Positions 23,904 to 37,185 of a stretch of 64,000 nt of DNA are shown here, in pieces. The notes under the pieces were generated by a model, which made no database searches, was not told where the DNA came from, and worked only from the letters and a program-made list of their open reading frames with translations. This stretch comes from Dioscorea cayenensis subsp. rotundata (lineage: Eukaryota > Streptophyta > Magnoliopsida > Dioscoreales > Dioscoreaceae). Numbering within the stretch: position 1 is the stretch's first letter; every line of letters starts with the position of its first letter. The DNA lies in the NCBI RefSeq assembly GCF_009730915.1, contig NC_052489.1, positions 3,065,622 to 3,129,621 on the forward strand, in the 5' to 3' direction. The position numbers and the translations under genes are program-made.

Positions 23904-25305
23904 CTGGTTATGACATGCCAAGCAGCAATAAACCACTTAAAAACTGATAGAATTCACAAGTAACATATCACACATTACAAATAACAATTGAGCACCTCAT
24001 AATCAATCATAAAAATCATATTGAGTCACAGATGCACTCCAATCTCAATATATCTAGTTATACCCTGATAACTAATAATTTTGGCCCTTGGAAAAGAATT
24101 TTTTTTTTTCTCCTTTCTGCGCTCTTGGAAAACCATATCTTGATGTTACATGTCCAATAAACAGCCCAAAATGGTATAACATCCAGTACTATGCTCCTAG
24201 TAAGTATGGTTAGGAGTTTTTATGAAACTTTTGGTTTTAAAGTCTTCCCTTCCCAAATGCAGTACTTACTGCGGCCCCAAAGTCTCAACATGCTTAAACA
24301 CTGAGCATTGACATAATTGGGCTTGTCTTGAATAATGTGTGGATAGGTCCCTATGAAGTATGAACTCATTTGATTTGTTGTTTACTCATCTTGGTGTTTT
24401 ATCGAAGGTTTGCAATCACTGTACATTAACAAACTCAAACGAATTACCAAAAGAATATCCAAGGCAAGAATATTAAGCATGATCATGATACCATACAAAC
24501 ATTTGGAAACTGGTTTAAAATCATATAAGGTTAGCTTTACTAGGAGCAAACACTAATTTATACCAAAAATGGTCTTTGTTAACGTTATTGGTAAAGTACC
24601 AATTAAAACATACATTTGATAAAACAAAATCCCTGTAGATCATCCATTGCCAATTCACCTAAATTTCCTCTAGTTCTAGACTTGATTGGGTTCTCCTGTT
24701 GAGCTATCTTCTAATTTTCTTTACTCTTACCTGTAAATAGTGTAAATAATACATAAATATTAAAAACACATATAGGAAAAGGAATTTAAATAATAATTAA
24801 GGATTCTTCTAGTTCCTAAATGATGCTTATGCACTAATTCTGGCCTAAAATTAAACTAGTGCATGCTAAATGCTTCAGTGGGTATAATGAAGGCATTAAA
24901 CCCTAAGTGGGGTTTAAGGTTTTGGTTAAATTCCTAGCTTCTTCATACCCATTGACATTTCCCTTCTCCTCACTTACAACTAGACACTTGAAAGGCACTC
25001 AGCTATTACTCATTCACTCCCGATAATACAGCCCCCCATTTCATGCTAATCCGGCCTCTTGCTCATGCTTACTATTTCCTTAAATTCCATGAATGAGAGT
25101 GAGAAAACATATATGGGGTTGTAAAACTCCCATTTTATAATCATGCAAGCATGCCTGCCTTCTTGAACCCAAGCATAAGAATTCATGTCTGTATCTTTCC
25201 AACCTAAGGAGAGCAGGGAAACAACAAAAGAAGGGCTTGCTGGACTGCAGCTTAAAAATGGAGAATTAAGGGGTTTTCTTCTCGCATTAAGAGGGATTGT
25301 CTAGG
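22530..25305. other. Intergenic sequence downstream of PTPA
   Basis: It holds the probable PTPA 3' UTR, then AT-rich DNA with a TA microsatellite at about 23872-23901. No other gene could be supported. Confidence 0.5.
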
Positions 25306-25310
25306 CTTAG

Positions 25311-25527
25311 TGAAGTTTTCAGAGAAGGATTTCTTTTATTCACTTAACTTGATGAAGAACACAGGTAATATAAGTACAAGGTAGCTAATATCCTTAGCCA
25401 TAAAATCAGGCCTAAATCAACTAATTGCTAAGAATCTTTAACTAAGAAAGGAAAGAGATACAAGTACATAAGTAAAGCTAATCACAATTTCTAATATCTC
25501 TAATTAACGTTGACTGAGAATTCTACA
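25311..25527 (-). repeat. 3' LTR of the 25.3-31.0 kb copia element
   Basis: It aligns over its whole length with the copy at 30796-31014, for example the shared CTTATTCACTTAACTTGAT..GAACAC-type segments and AACTAAGAAAGGAAAGAGATA. It differs at many positions. Confidence 0.9.
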
Positions 25528-26287
25528 CTTCCCTCAAGTTGGGTTGTAGATGTTGTGCAAACCTAGCTTGTAATTTAGTTCTTCAAAGTTAGCTCTTGAG
25601 AGAGCTTTAGCAAGAATATTTGCAGTTTGGGATCTTGTGGGCACAAACAAGCTGTATAATCTTTTTGTTAACCTTCTTTGAAATGAAATATCGATCTATC
25701 TCGATATGTTTTGCTCTATCATGATGTAATTGGTTTTTAGCAATGCTTGTTCATTGTTGTTGCCTGATTATCATAGTATACCTTGATAGGCCTTTTTGTA
25801 GCTATACCCAGTTCATCAGTAATCTTTTGAATCCACATTCTTTCACAAATACCAAGAGCTAGAGCTCTAATTTGGTTTTAGCACTGCTTCTTACTGCTAT
25901 AGATTGTTTCTTGCTTCTCGATGTCACGATATTTCCTTAAACATAGGAACAATATTCTGATGTTGATCTCCTATCCGAAATATCTCCTGCCTAGTTTGCA
26001 TTTGAGAAGATTTCTACGTTACTTGCATCATTCCATTTGTATAGTAGGCCTTTTCCCTTGGAGACATCTTGAGGTACCTTAAGATTCTACTTACAGCTTC
26101 CATGTGTTCCTCTATTGAGTTGTTCATGTATTGAACTACAATACTAATTGCAAAGCCAATATCAGGTTAAGTGCATGAAAGGTAGATAAGTTTACCCACA
26201 AGTCTCTAATATCTCCCCCTGTCCACCGAGACATTTTCTTTTCTAGACGTTATCTTCTTGGTTGGATCCATTAGAGTATTTGTTGGC

Positions 26288-29200
26288 TTACATCCAAGCA
26301 TACCCATCTCTTTCAGTAAATCTAAGACATTTACATTGAGAGGCAAATATACATTCCTTCAATCTAGCTACCTTCATGTCAAGGAAATTTTTGAGGCATC
26401 CAAGATCCTTGATTTCAAACTCTTTGGCTATGAGTTTCTTTAATCCCAGTAGGTTTTTCTTATAATCACCTATTAGAATGATATCATCTACATGCACAAT
26501 TAAAATAGCTATCTTCCTTTCAGCCGAGAATTTCACAAAGAATGTTTGATCTGACATTTGATCACTGCCTTAGCAAACCTATCAAAGCATGCACGAGGAG
26601 ATTGTTTAAGGCCATAAAGGGACGTTCTTAACTTCCATGCCTTTCTACTATTGAAAGAAGTTTCCATTCCTAGTGGGAAGTCCATGTAAACTTCTTCTGG
26701 ATTATCATTCAGAAATGCATTTTTCACATCCAATCTATGTAATGGCTACTCTTAATTTGCTGGCAAAGAAAATATAACTTTGATGGTATTAAGTTTAGCT
26801 ACTAGAACAAATGTCTTTTAATAATCTATTCCATAAGATTAAGTAAATCCCTTTGCCATAAGATGAGCTTTTAGTCTTTCAACACTTCCATTTAATGGTG
26901 AATACCCACTTACAACCAGCTGGTTTCTTCCCTACAGGTAGATATGAAATCACCTAAGTATTATTCTTTTTTAGAGCTTTGATTTCACCTACTTACAACC
27001 AATTGGTTTCTTTCCTGGAGGTAGATCTGAAATCACCCTAGTACCATTCTTTTCTAGAGCTTTGATTTCTTCAGTTACTGCCTTTTCCCAACTTGGATTT
27101 TGGAAAGCCTCTTGAAAAGAATTAGGCACTTCTATACCATTAAGAACAGAGACAAAAGCCTGATACAGTGGTGACGATCTTTCATATGAAACAAAATTAC
27201 CAATATGATGATTAGTGCAAGCTCTAACACCCTCTCTTAGAGCAATTGGAATATTCAAATCATCAATAACTGGAGTCATCTTCTCAATGTCATAAGTTTC
27301 CTTATTTGAGTGAATTTGAGTAGGTATAAATCTCTGTTCAGATTCATGGTTGTGTGATGAATGTGTTTCTGGTTTCTTTTCCTTGTATAGACACGAAGTT
27401 CAGGACTCACAATTCATTGAAATTTGGACTGATCATGAAAGGAATTTTCTGGAGTTGGATGAGACGAACATGGAGTTTAAGGTGGAGTTTGATGAGACTG
27501 ATGATTATCTGTTGTTTGATGGTACAAAAGTGGAGTTTGGTGGAGATTTTTTTGAGTTTGACAGGATAGAAGTATAGTTTGATGGGACTGAGGTGAATTC
27601 CTAGGTGGGTGAAAGGATGACTGAATAGAGGATGGAGATATCTCGGGTGATTCAAGACCATTGAAAAAATCTCAAAATTGATTTTCCCTTAAGTTCTCCC
27701 CTTGAATACCAAGTTTGGGGTAATAAGGTTGATGTTCTAAAAATGTTACAGTCATGGAGTTATACATCTTGTTTGTGAGAGGAGAATAGCGTTTATAACT
27801 ATTTAGTTAGGAAAGAAACCACAAAAGATTTATTTAGGATTTAATTTGTTGTGGTGTTGTTGATGAATGTGAACAAAAGTAGAGCATCCCAAAATTTTAG
27901 GTGTTGGAGTGGGGAATTTTTGTGTGAGGAGAGCTTTGGAGAAAAACCTGACAAAGGTCTTGAAACTTGAGAACTCTTGAAGGCATTCTGTTTACAAGAT
28001 TAGATGCTGTGAGAATTGCTTCTCCCCAAAAGTGTTTTGGAACATGAGAGAAACATGAGGGATCTAGCAACGTGTAAGAGATGTCGATTCTTTCTTTCTG
28101 CAATCCCATTTGGTGAAGGTGTGTCAACATAGAAACTCAAGTGGCCAATGTCTTGACTCGAGATAACCACCTAGAAAATTTTTGAAGTATTATTTGGCAT
28201 TGTCAGTTTTAGGGACTTGGATTTTGGTATGTAATTGAGTCTATATTATGAGATTGAAATTTTGAAAGATTTGATCAACTTCAAAATTTTCTTTCATCAG
28301 AAATATCCAAGTTAAGCTGGTATGATTATCAACAAAGGAAACATACCATCTAGTCCCAGTAATATTCTTCACCCTTGAAAGACCCACACATCATTGTGAA
28401 TCAATGTAAATGGTTTAGAATGTGTATATGACAAACTAGGATGGCTATTGCGAGTGTGTCTGGCAAGTTGACAAATTTCACAATCAAAGAACTTTGGACT
28501 TTTATTGCTGAATAAAGAGAGGAGCATCGTCTCAAGGTACATGAAATTTGGATGACCAAGACGATAATGCCATAACATTATTTCACTATTTTTGTTGACA
28601 CTAGAATCTGAAATTTTACATTTGAAAGATACATATTACATACTTGGTACTTTGAGCTTGTCTACTTTAAGGAGTTTGATTGAGGAAATAGAGTCCGTAA
28701 CACATCTCGGCATTGCAAATCTTCCTTTGAGTCATTCATGAAATTCACACAAATTTGAGAAAAACATAGTTACATAGTTAAGATCCTGAGTTAGCTTACT
28801 TACTGAGATTAAGTTGCAATTCAACTTAGGAACATCCGAACATGGAGTACATAATGTAAAATTGAGTTCTCTGTGATCTTGATTGAGCCAATGCCCTCAT
28901 CTTTTGATAGTGAACCATATGCTATTTTGATTTTGTAATTCTCCTTAACACAGTTTGTACTCCTTAAAAATGGAAGCATCACTTGTCATGTGATCTGAAG
29001 CTCCAGAATCTATGGCCCCAGAACCCGAGAGTCTTTTGTTGACTTTAAAAGCCTTAAGGGAGTGTTTGGTTGTCAGGAGTGGATTGGGGGAGGAGTGGAA
29101 TAGGAGTGAAATGAGGGGGAGTGGAGTAGGAGTGAGAATGAAAAATGTGTTTGGTTGATAAGGATTGGAGAGTGTAATTTATTGGGAATGGGGAAAGTAA

Positions 29201-30754
29201 AGAAGGTCATCTTATGTAAATTAAAAAAAAATAAATTAATTGTTATAAATAAATATTTCAAATTTTTTGTTAATATTATTAGTAATTAATTAACTATAAT
29301 AAATAACTATATCAAATTGATAATTAATTATATTTTTTTTTAAATAATTAATTACTAATTAATTATCTATAATAAATAATTAATTAATGAAGAAATATAA
29401 TTAATTAATTATTATAAATAAATATTTAACTATAATTATTAGTTATTATTTTTTCATTTTAATTATTAATTATTAATTATTATTAAATTATCAACTTAAT
29501 TATTATTTAAATTAAATTATTATTTAAATTATTAAATAAAAAGGGCAAATTGGTCATTCTCCCCAAGGAGGGAGTGGGGGGATTGCTCACACCCCACTCA
29601 CTCCTCATCCACTCCTCTCTCACTCCCACTCATAACCATCCAAACAAAGGCTTGGATTCACTCCCCTTCCACTCACACTCCAATCATGTGAACCAAACAC
29701 TCCCTAAGAGAGTTTACCTCTTTGTGCTATCATGCTATTTCCTGACACAACATTGCTTGGTTAGGAGGGAAGGTTCTGACTAAGAGTTTCTAAAGGGCTT
29801 CAAGTTCCTTAAACTTGTATCTGTTGAAGTTGAGCTTTCATCCTTGGTGACAGCATTAGCACATCTTTCTTTGTCATATCGTAGACGTAAAGGCTTCCAA
29901 TTTGTAGGTTTTCCATGAATTTTATAGTAATTTTCTTTCACATGTCCAGATTTGCTACAATGGTCACACCACTACCTTCCTTTTGTTTGTTGACTGTCAT
30001 TGTTGTTATTTATGAAGGGCTCACAAGCAACGAGAGCATAACCTTAAGGGTAAAAGCTGAATATGAAGATCTCATCATCACTTTTCTTTTGCTTTGTTCA
30101 CATCTAACTTCGGAAAAGTCTTCTTGAATGCTTAGTAATGGTTTAATTCCCATCACTCTTCCTCAAACTTCATCCAGATCTTTGTTAAAATCAAGAAGTA
30201 ACTTGAATGTTTTTATTTGCTCTACAATCTTTGGATATAAAGCAAAGTCATGAGAACACTTCCATGAATGAGTTTCAAATAGATTAAGTTGTTTCCATTG
30301 AGGGTGTTGAAGTATTAAGAGTAACAGTGGTCTCCTTGACGCAAATCATGTAGTGTTGCTACAATTTGCTTTGAGTAGATCTCTCTAACTGCATCCCAAA
30401 TCTCCTCAGCAGTTCCATACAGGAGAGAATTCTCACCACTCTCATTGTTCATTGAGTTAATTATTCAAGATACCACCATGTGATTCTCAAGCTTCCAGGT
30501 TTTGAAATTTGGATCATTCTTCTCTGGAATAGGGATTCCTTAGTGAGATATTCATCTTTACCTCTACCATAGATGAACAAAATTACTAATTGTGAGCATT
30601 GAAGATAGTTGTGCCTATTACGTTTGTGACCCGTGACAATAATAGAAGGATTCTCCAATCCATTATGACTGCTATTTTCAGATGTAGTTTCTTGGTTGAA
30701 GATTACTTTAGATGATGAAGCTTCTTTTTCTACAACCATGCTGATTTTGGTCAT
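26288..30754 (-). pseudogene. Copia gag-pol polyprotein pseudogene
   Basis: Fragments in several frames were read on the minus strand. Gag starts at 30754. A CCHC knuckle at about 29970-29925 reads CDHCSKSGHVKENY, with the last cysteine changed to Tyr. The pre-integrase region at 28578-28369 includes WHYRLGHP and CEICQLAR. An integrase fragment lies at 28130-27897 (FWGEAILTASNLVNRMP). Reverse transcriptase lies at 27279-26288: WEKAVTEEIKALEKNGT, DVKNAFLN, SLYGLKQSPRACFDRF and the active-site VHVDDIIL. Multiple stops, frameshifts and the MITE insertion mean no product can form. Confidence 0.9.
29058..29704. mobile_element. PIF/Harbinger (Tourist-like) MITE inside the copia element
   Basis: The terminal inverted repeat is GGGAGTGTTTGGTT at the left and AACCAAACACTCCC at the right. 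It is flanked by the 3-bp duplication TAA (29055-29057 and 29705-29707). This repeat and TWA target site are diagnostic of PIF/Harbinger MITEs. The arms contain GGGAGTGG-rich sequence on the left and its complement on the right, and the middle is almost pure A/T. It is non-coding. Confidence 0.92.
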
Positions 30755-30783
30755 GGACGGACTTATAGGATTTTAAGAGATGG

Positions 30784-30795
30784 GCTTTGATACCA
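30784..30795 (-). other. Primer-binding site of the copia element (initiator tRNA-Met)
   Basis: On the minus strand it reads TGGTATCAAAGC, directly after the CA end of the 5' LTR. It differs by one base from the usual TGGTATCAGAGC. Confidence 0.85.
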
Positions 30796-31014
30796 TGAAG
30801 TTTTTATAAAGAAAGATTTCTCTTATTCACTTAACTTGATAAAGAACACAAACAATATAAATACAGGTTAGCTAATATTCTCAGCCATAAAATTAGGCCT
30901 AAAGGAACAAATTGCTAAGAATCCTCAACTAAGAAAGGAAAGAGATAAAGTTAAATAAGTATAGTTAATCACAATCTCTAATATCCCTAACTAACTTTGA
31001 TTGAGAATTCTAGA
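30796..31014 (-). repeat. 5' LTR of the 25.3-31.0 kb copia element
   Basis: It is the upstream copy on the minus strand, next to the primer-binding site and followed by gag. It pairs with 25311-25527. Confidence 0.9.
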
Positions 31015-31019
31015 CTTAG

Positions 31020-34000
31020 CATGGTAGTATGGCTCATACCTCAAAGATGAGCCTTTTAACCATGAGGTGGCTGGCGTGCTTGTTAGCCTTGCATCTTTGC
31101 CCCATGCCCCTTTCTCACTTCTTTATGCTTTTAATTTTTTGCAAAGCTATCTTTTCGCATTTAGATGCTCAGACCTTCCCAAATTTATATTATGGGCCCT
31201 TTTGCTTATAATTTCCTTAATTTAAATATATGCATACATTCAGGCATTGGAAATAAACCTTGGTCTGACTTAATAATCATCGGATGTTACAGCTTGGCTT
31301 AGTTTGGGTTGCCTAAAAATAGTGTAAGTTATGGAATGTCTTGTAATAGTTTAAGAGTTAGACTTGTCCAAAATATTTAAAATGTCAGGTGATAGTAGGA
31401 TGAACTAAACTCAATGGTGTGCTGTGCATATCAAGATATTTGGGCGTACTCAGGTGAATCAAGTTGGGTAATGTGGTGCCAATTTGGAAGATAGACGTGA
31501 ACTGGTATTAACTTCAAACAGTTCCAAAAGTTGGAAGAAGTGTAATTTTTCCAGCGCCTTATTTTATATGAGGGTCTGGCTTGAAGCATGTAGTATTCAG
31601 AGTATACTGTCTTTGAGAAATAAGAGAAGTTCTCCTTGTCTACTCTTATATTGTTTTTTGGTTGAGACTAAATTTCAATACTTACTGCCATAGTAGATTA
31701 GGTTAAAAATTTGACTAAGTGAAAAATTGTTTTGGTGACATCTGTCTTGAAGAGTAGGGACTGTTCTGATTTTGAATTTGGCCCCAACTCAACTTTGAGC
31801 TAATGTGGTGCACCAATGACGGGCACATCCTCCTTTTGGTGTTAACTTGTCACAAACTTCAAACAAATAATGCTTTGGAATTCAATAGAGGTTAGTGTAA
31901 ATTGCCATGCTTTCATGGCATTTATATTTTTGCTCTCAACTAATAAATTGGCCATACAAATACTGGGCAATGGTTCGAGTCAGATCATTTTTGAAATTAG
32001 AAATCATTACTCGAATGAAGTTGAATATAATCACTAATGGGTTGGTTGTGCAGCAGGTGTTACTTTCTCCATACAATATCCAGTGTGCCTAAACTTAGTC
32101 TAATGCATATTTTGGGTTTTATTTTGCTGAAGATTCCCGTTGCTGCCTGAAGTTTACCTTGTGTAAATTCTGTTTGGGCATCACTGCACGAGTTATTTTT
32201 TCTTATATTGTAACAAAACTCTTATATGTCATGGGTGACAATTTTTAGTGCCTAGTTCCATCTTTCCTCAAGCAATTGTTGTGTCATTATTTGGTTGGAT
32301 ATGGCCGTCTGAAATGTTATACGAATGCTATTAACTGCTTTCCAGGGTTGCCTTTCCAATTCCTGTATCTATTGAATACAACTTGAAACCTCACAAATGC
32401 GTTTAGTTTAATATAATATTATCAAAGGTTCCATATCTAAGAAGGCCTTATGAAATCTTAAAGTTTATCAAGTTATCTTTGACACAACTTTGTTTTTCTT
32501 AATAATGGGAAGTTGTTTTAGTTTCCATCATAAATGTTGTATAATACATATTTATTTGATGGATTTGGTGTCTGTTTTAGCTTAGTTAAAGGGTGTTCTA
32601 TCGATCATTTTACTAATGTGCTCTAGGGATGAAGCTCTCATAATTCATTTTTATTCTCTCAACATCTGCTAGGATAAAATTTGAGTTGCCTACCTGGCCA
32701 ATAGGTTATATTGGAGGCTATTTTTTTCACTCACTCATGTTGTTTGTGGCATTTATCCCATGCTTAGTTCTTCCCACTTTTAGCGCAAGGTTATCCTAAT
32801 TTATCTGAAACACCAATTCTATTTTGTTACAATGCATTAGCTGTAGGCCAGGGCATATGATTATTAGTTTCATTCGCTTGCATGAACATGTTAGAGTGTT
32901 GCTTTTTCCCAATAAGGTAAATCTTATTTTTATTATGATAATCTCTCTTATAGATTACAGCATGTATTATCAATTATTTCTAATGAAATATAGTCATTAA
33001 CATGCAATAATTGGGGAGGTTACAAATCATCTTCATAGCTTTATGATGATATAGTTGTAACTATGTAATTATGCAAGTTGGTGCAATGCAGCATGTGGCA
33101 TCACTGGCATTTAGCCTGTGGTAGCATATGGACAAAAAGGTTATGCGTTTATGTAGAGCAATATGGAGAACGGGAAAATCATTTACACAGTGATAATAAT
33201 AATTTGGATGCATTGCTTGTGTTTGGGACAGTTGCTAAGCTGACCATTCTGTTGGGTAATAAGTTGCTGGCCCATACTCTACATGGGACAGATCATGCTA
33301 GGAATTAGGCACCTAATAATAGCCCAATACATCAACACTTGGACCCAGCTTACCCAAACATGGTAGATGAGTCAGTCATGTGCTGGATTGGCGCAATATG
33401 TTGGTGTTGGTGTTGGTGTTGGGAAACTGTTATCGATATGAATACCAGCCAGGTAAACAGTAAGTTGTATATAAAGTTTCTACGTTGATGCCCCCTTGAC
33501 ATTTACCTTTTAGAGTTTTGGTTACCTCCACTAGTGCTCACTGATTTTTTTTTGCAAATGATGATTAGTTGATGATGATATTGACTGTTAAGGGTTCTTA
33601 ATATCTTATTGAAAGTGTGAGAAAGGAAAGTATGCGTGCATATTGATCAGGCTAAATGTTTTGGATTTGACAAATACAAATTCCACTTCTATCCGTATTT
33701 GAGATTTTGTGTATCCTAGAAGACTTTTTAATTGTGCTGGGATATTTTTAATTGCTTCACCATGCAATGGAAAACTCGGATCTATAGCATACTGTGGAAA
33801 GGACAGCATGGGATGGTAAGAAAGGCTGAATGCCAAGTGAAATTCTGATGGTGAAAGACATGCATTTATTATGATCATCTTTGCTGGCTGGAGTTTGACT
33901 GTGTTTCACTGTTTCCTTACACTTTCCTGATCGTCGATGTATCTTTGTGCATATTTTTGTGTTCATTTTATACCAAAGATAATTGCTTTGCAGATACAGA

Positions 34001-36650
34001 GGAAATAAATAGGTTTTTTTATTTACTGTTTTTATTAAGCTGTACACATTGTCTGGGGCATTTATCTTTCTTTCTCAGTTTAATGGGTGGTGTGTGTCCA
34101 TCTATAACATACTGTTTTTTTTATCTTCGGTCCTTACAGGGAGTGAACTCAACTGTTATTATCACCAGGGGCATCCTTCGGAGTACAAACATAGGTGTCC
34201 CGGTGCTGCGTGGATATCTAGAGGTTAATTTGCATAGTAATACTACCCTTTTAAATCGTTTCTTTGTTCTGCAACCTAGAACTAAATCTTACTCATGTTC
34301 AATCTCTGGATTATTGCTTCTAAGCTTTTATTTCTTCCAACAGTTTTCTTTGTTTTTTTGGGATTGGCTCACATGTTTTCTTATACAATAACAGCTATAT
34401 TTGTTGAAGTCTCAGTTCAGTGTTCAGATATATAATAATTTGCTTTTTGTTGCTTGAAAATATTTGATCTGCATAACTTGTGACTGACCTAAAAGCAGTG
34501 ACATGTGATGATGGAACTTGGGAAAGTATACGGGGACATTGAATGTGTCTTTCTTGACTTCAGAGGCATTTTAATTGAAGTCATCACTCAGAGACGCAAA
34601 AGAAGAGCAGTGAAGAGCCATGCAGTTTTTGCAGGCAAAACACTGGATTAGCTCACATATGTCTGTTGTTTCTGGAGGTGGTTGCTATCACAGTAACAAT
34701 AAAGCTTTCATTAAACACCCATCAACTCAGTGCCATTGTACCGCCACAAACGACTACTGTTTTGTGGGGCTTATACTTTGTTATCAATCAAATGAATCAT
34801 CTGAGGAGAAACACTGTGCCAGTCACATTTTTTAGTAAAACAGCTCTTAGAGATAATCAAAAGTTTTCCATTCTCTAAAGCTTTCATTAGCTGGTAAATC
34901 TGTGCATCTCTTACTGAAAGTTTTGCCTATATTCATATGATATGAACAAAATTGTCTTGCAGATGGAGTTGCTGGTCATGAAGAGTGGCTTGGTGAAATG
35001 TATGAGAGAGAAAAATAAGACATCAATGAAGAAAAGCTGTTTCCCTTTCTAAATTTCCTCAGGTGTGATGATGTCTTCCCACCTCCAAGCACACCAGTAG
35101 GTGAACACATTTATTTCTATCTCTTTCTCTTTCTGTGTTTGTGTTTATGTGTGTGTGTGTATAAAAGGATCAGGCAAGCAGAAGTGACCCAATGCTGAAC
35201 AGAGGACTGAAAGACATCTGAGTTGGATGGCTGCTAAGGTAAGCCTGTGTAGTTTGTCTACTGTAGCTTCCAGACCTGGCAACTCAAGTGTGGTGTGTAG
35301 TGAATCAGTGATAAATAACACTGTTATAAAAAAACCACCACTAGAAATTGGGTGTCAATAGTGACTATATATCTAAAATAGTGCACAGCACGTAGCAGAA
35401 CGTACTGTGCAGAGATTCCTACCGCATAAAACTCCATTGTCACTCACTTTGTCCATTTGTAGTTGTTCAGCCCTCCTTGCTCCAGTTCTGCATGGTGTTA
35501 CCTAATTGGATCTGAATACTACTTGTTCAATTGCGTGTAGTTGGGTTAACTGTGAATAGTATTGTCTCTTTTAGAGGAAAAATTATGTCCAGATTTCTAC
35601 CTTGATTAGTTGTTTATTAATTGAAAGAATTGAAGTATCTTGCATTTGAGGTCAATGTGTGGGAAGGAGGATGACTTTCGGCAAAACCAAAACGAAGTTT
35701 CACATTTGAAGTTAAGTGAGTTTGAACGGATTTATTAAAAGAGCTTTTGATTTGAAGGCATAGGATCACTTTTTCAGGTGCACTAAATTCTCTAGACCCT
35801 GTTGTCATCAAACTTATTTATTATCTCAACACCACTTACTAATTTCAACAAATTCCAAGATATCTTAAATCTTAATACAAGTCTCACAAGTTTTGCTCTA
35901 AATTTTTATTATTTTTATTTTCTTAAGAAAAGAAATCAATGGTCTGGTCAGCCTTGTTAGAAGGGAATTCCATTTGGCAAATGATGTCACAATCCAATTT
36001 TGTGGCCTAATATTTGTAATTTATCTTCCTTGTTTTGATTACCTACCATCTCTCTTGATATATATTTGAAGGCAAACATGAGTTAAATACAAAATAAATA
36101 ATTTGTTGGTGGTTGGTTGGGATAAATGTGACTATATAGATCATGCTACCTCAAGTTATCCAACCAGAATAAATGGAATAGGTTCCACTTCCAAAAAAAA
36201 AAAAAACTTGGAGAAAAGGCATAATAATATTCAAAAGAGTTTGAATTGAAGGGTGGGGGTTTCAATTTAATAATAAACAAATCAAATTATTCTTGAGATG
36301 AAAATTTTCCAATATAAATTCAAATTTATAAAAAAAACTTTAAAGGTGCAAATTCAAAGTTGTACAAATTACAAAGGACTAATTCGCAGTGTATTAAATA
36401 AATAATCTGCAATATGAAACAATTCAAAATAATAATAATAATAATAAAATTAAAAGTTAATTATTCACATGAAATGTTTTGTCAATAAATTATTAAATTA
36501 TACAGTCACAAGCAAATCAAATCTATTGAAAAAAATATATATATATATATTAATATAAATATATATATAAATAATGTCACATGTACCTCAACTGGTCCTT
36601 ATTAAGATTTTTGTGACATATTTTTGGAATTTGGGAGCTCGTGCTCTTCC
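31020..36650. other. Long T-rich region without a supported gene
   Basis: The composition is intron- or UTR-like: T-rich with several good 3' splice-site-like tracts. Examples are a polypyrimidine run before CTTACAG at about 34139 and a TTGCAG at about 34962. Small open pieces exist, for example 34151-34220, but none has a recognisable domain. A short (GGTGTT)n tract lies at 33402-33422. It could hold a non-coding transcript, a 3' UTR of a neighbour or a decayed gene. Confidence 0.4.
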
Positions 36651-36656
36651 CCACGC

Positions 36657-36701
36657 CACGTGGGCCCCTGCTTCATCTCAAAGTCACGTACTGCACACGT
36701 G
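36657..36701 (+). promoter_or_regulatory. Paired G-boxes upstream of FBW2
   Basis: Two CACGTG sites (36657-36662 and 36696-36701) lie in a locally GC-rich island. The first runs into TGGGCCCC, a TCP-type site. They sit about 0.5 kb before the leader exon inferred for FBW2. Regulation by bHLH/bZIP factors is inference. Confidence 0.4.
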
Positions 36702-37003
36702 CCTCCCGGTCCGATTCGGTCCATAATATTTTTTTTATATATAACCTGAACTGGTCTATGAGCAATAAATTCCATTATTTTATTCTGTAACACTTTGCAA
36801 TCAATGATAGAGAGGAAAAAAAAAATCATTAAAATAAAATAAAAGTTGAAATTTTTTTCCACCAAAATATCAATTTCTTTTTTTCTCAAATTATTATTAC
36901 TTTTTAATTCAATTCTTTTATTAATGGTTCTCTTTTGCCGTCTTCTGTTCCTTTTGCTGTGCTTTTTTCCCATTTGTTTTTTTTTCTTGGCTGGTTTGGT
37001 GGC

Positions 37004-37021
37004 CTCTCTCTCTCTCTCTCT
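37004..37021. repeat. (CT)n tract in the FBW2 promoter or leader region
   Basis: About nine CT units, followed by further CTCTCT runs near 37041 and 37140. CT-rich tracts of this kind are common in plant 5' UTRs and core promoters. Confidence 0.6.
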
Positions 37022-37185
37022 ACACAATTTCATCCCTTTCTCTCTCTAGAATAAATTTAATATATATTTATATATTTATATAAATATTATATATAAATTA
37101 AATAAAAAATATATATATATATAATTTATATAAATCTTTCTCTTTCTCTCTTTCTTGTGGTTTCTTTGCCGCAGATCTAAGTCAG

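Larger units (their letters stand above)
25311..31014 (-). mobile_element. Full-length but degenerate Ty1/copia retrotransposon (5.7 kb)
   Basis: It has LTRs of 217 bp (25311-25527) and 219 bp (30796-31014), each bounded by TG...CA or a one-base variant. They are flanked by an exact 5-bp target duplication CTTAG (25306-25310 and 31015-31019). A primer-binding site complementary to initiator tRNA-Met (TGGTATCAAAGC on the minus strand, 30784-30795) abuts the 5' LTR. A purine tract (TTGAGGGAAG) abuts the 3' LTR. Gene order on the minus strand is gag, protease region, pre-integrase, integrase, reverse transcriptase, which is the copia order. The LTR copies have clearly diverged, so the insertion is old. 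A PIF-type MITE interrupts it at 29058-29704. Confidence 0.93.

Noticed and set aside
27350-27577. Plus-strand acidic open frame
   Set aside because: It is antisense to the copia linker between integrase and reverse transcriptase and has no independent features.
33945-34391. 148-codon open frame
   Set aside because: Composition-driven Phe/Leu/Ser string across T-rich sequence; splice-like signals interrupt it.
36602-37033. 143-codon minus-strand frame over the FBW2 promoter
   Set aside because: It spans the G-box island and CT tract; its Lys/Arg-rich and low-complexity content reflects purine runs.
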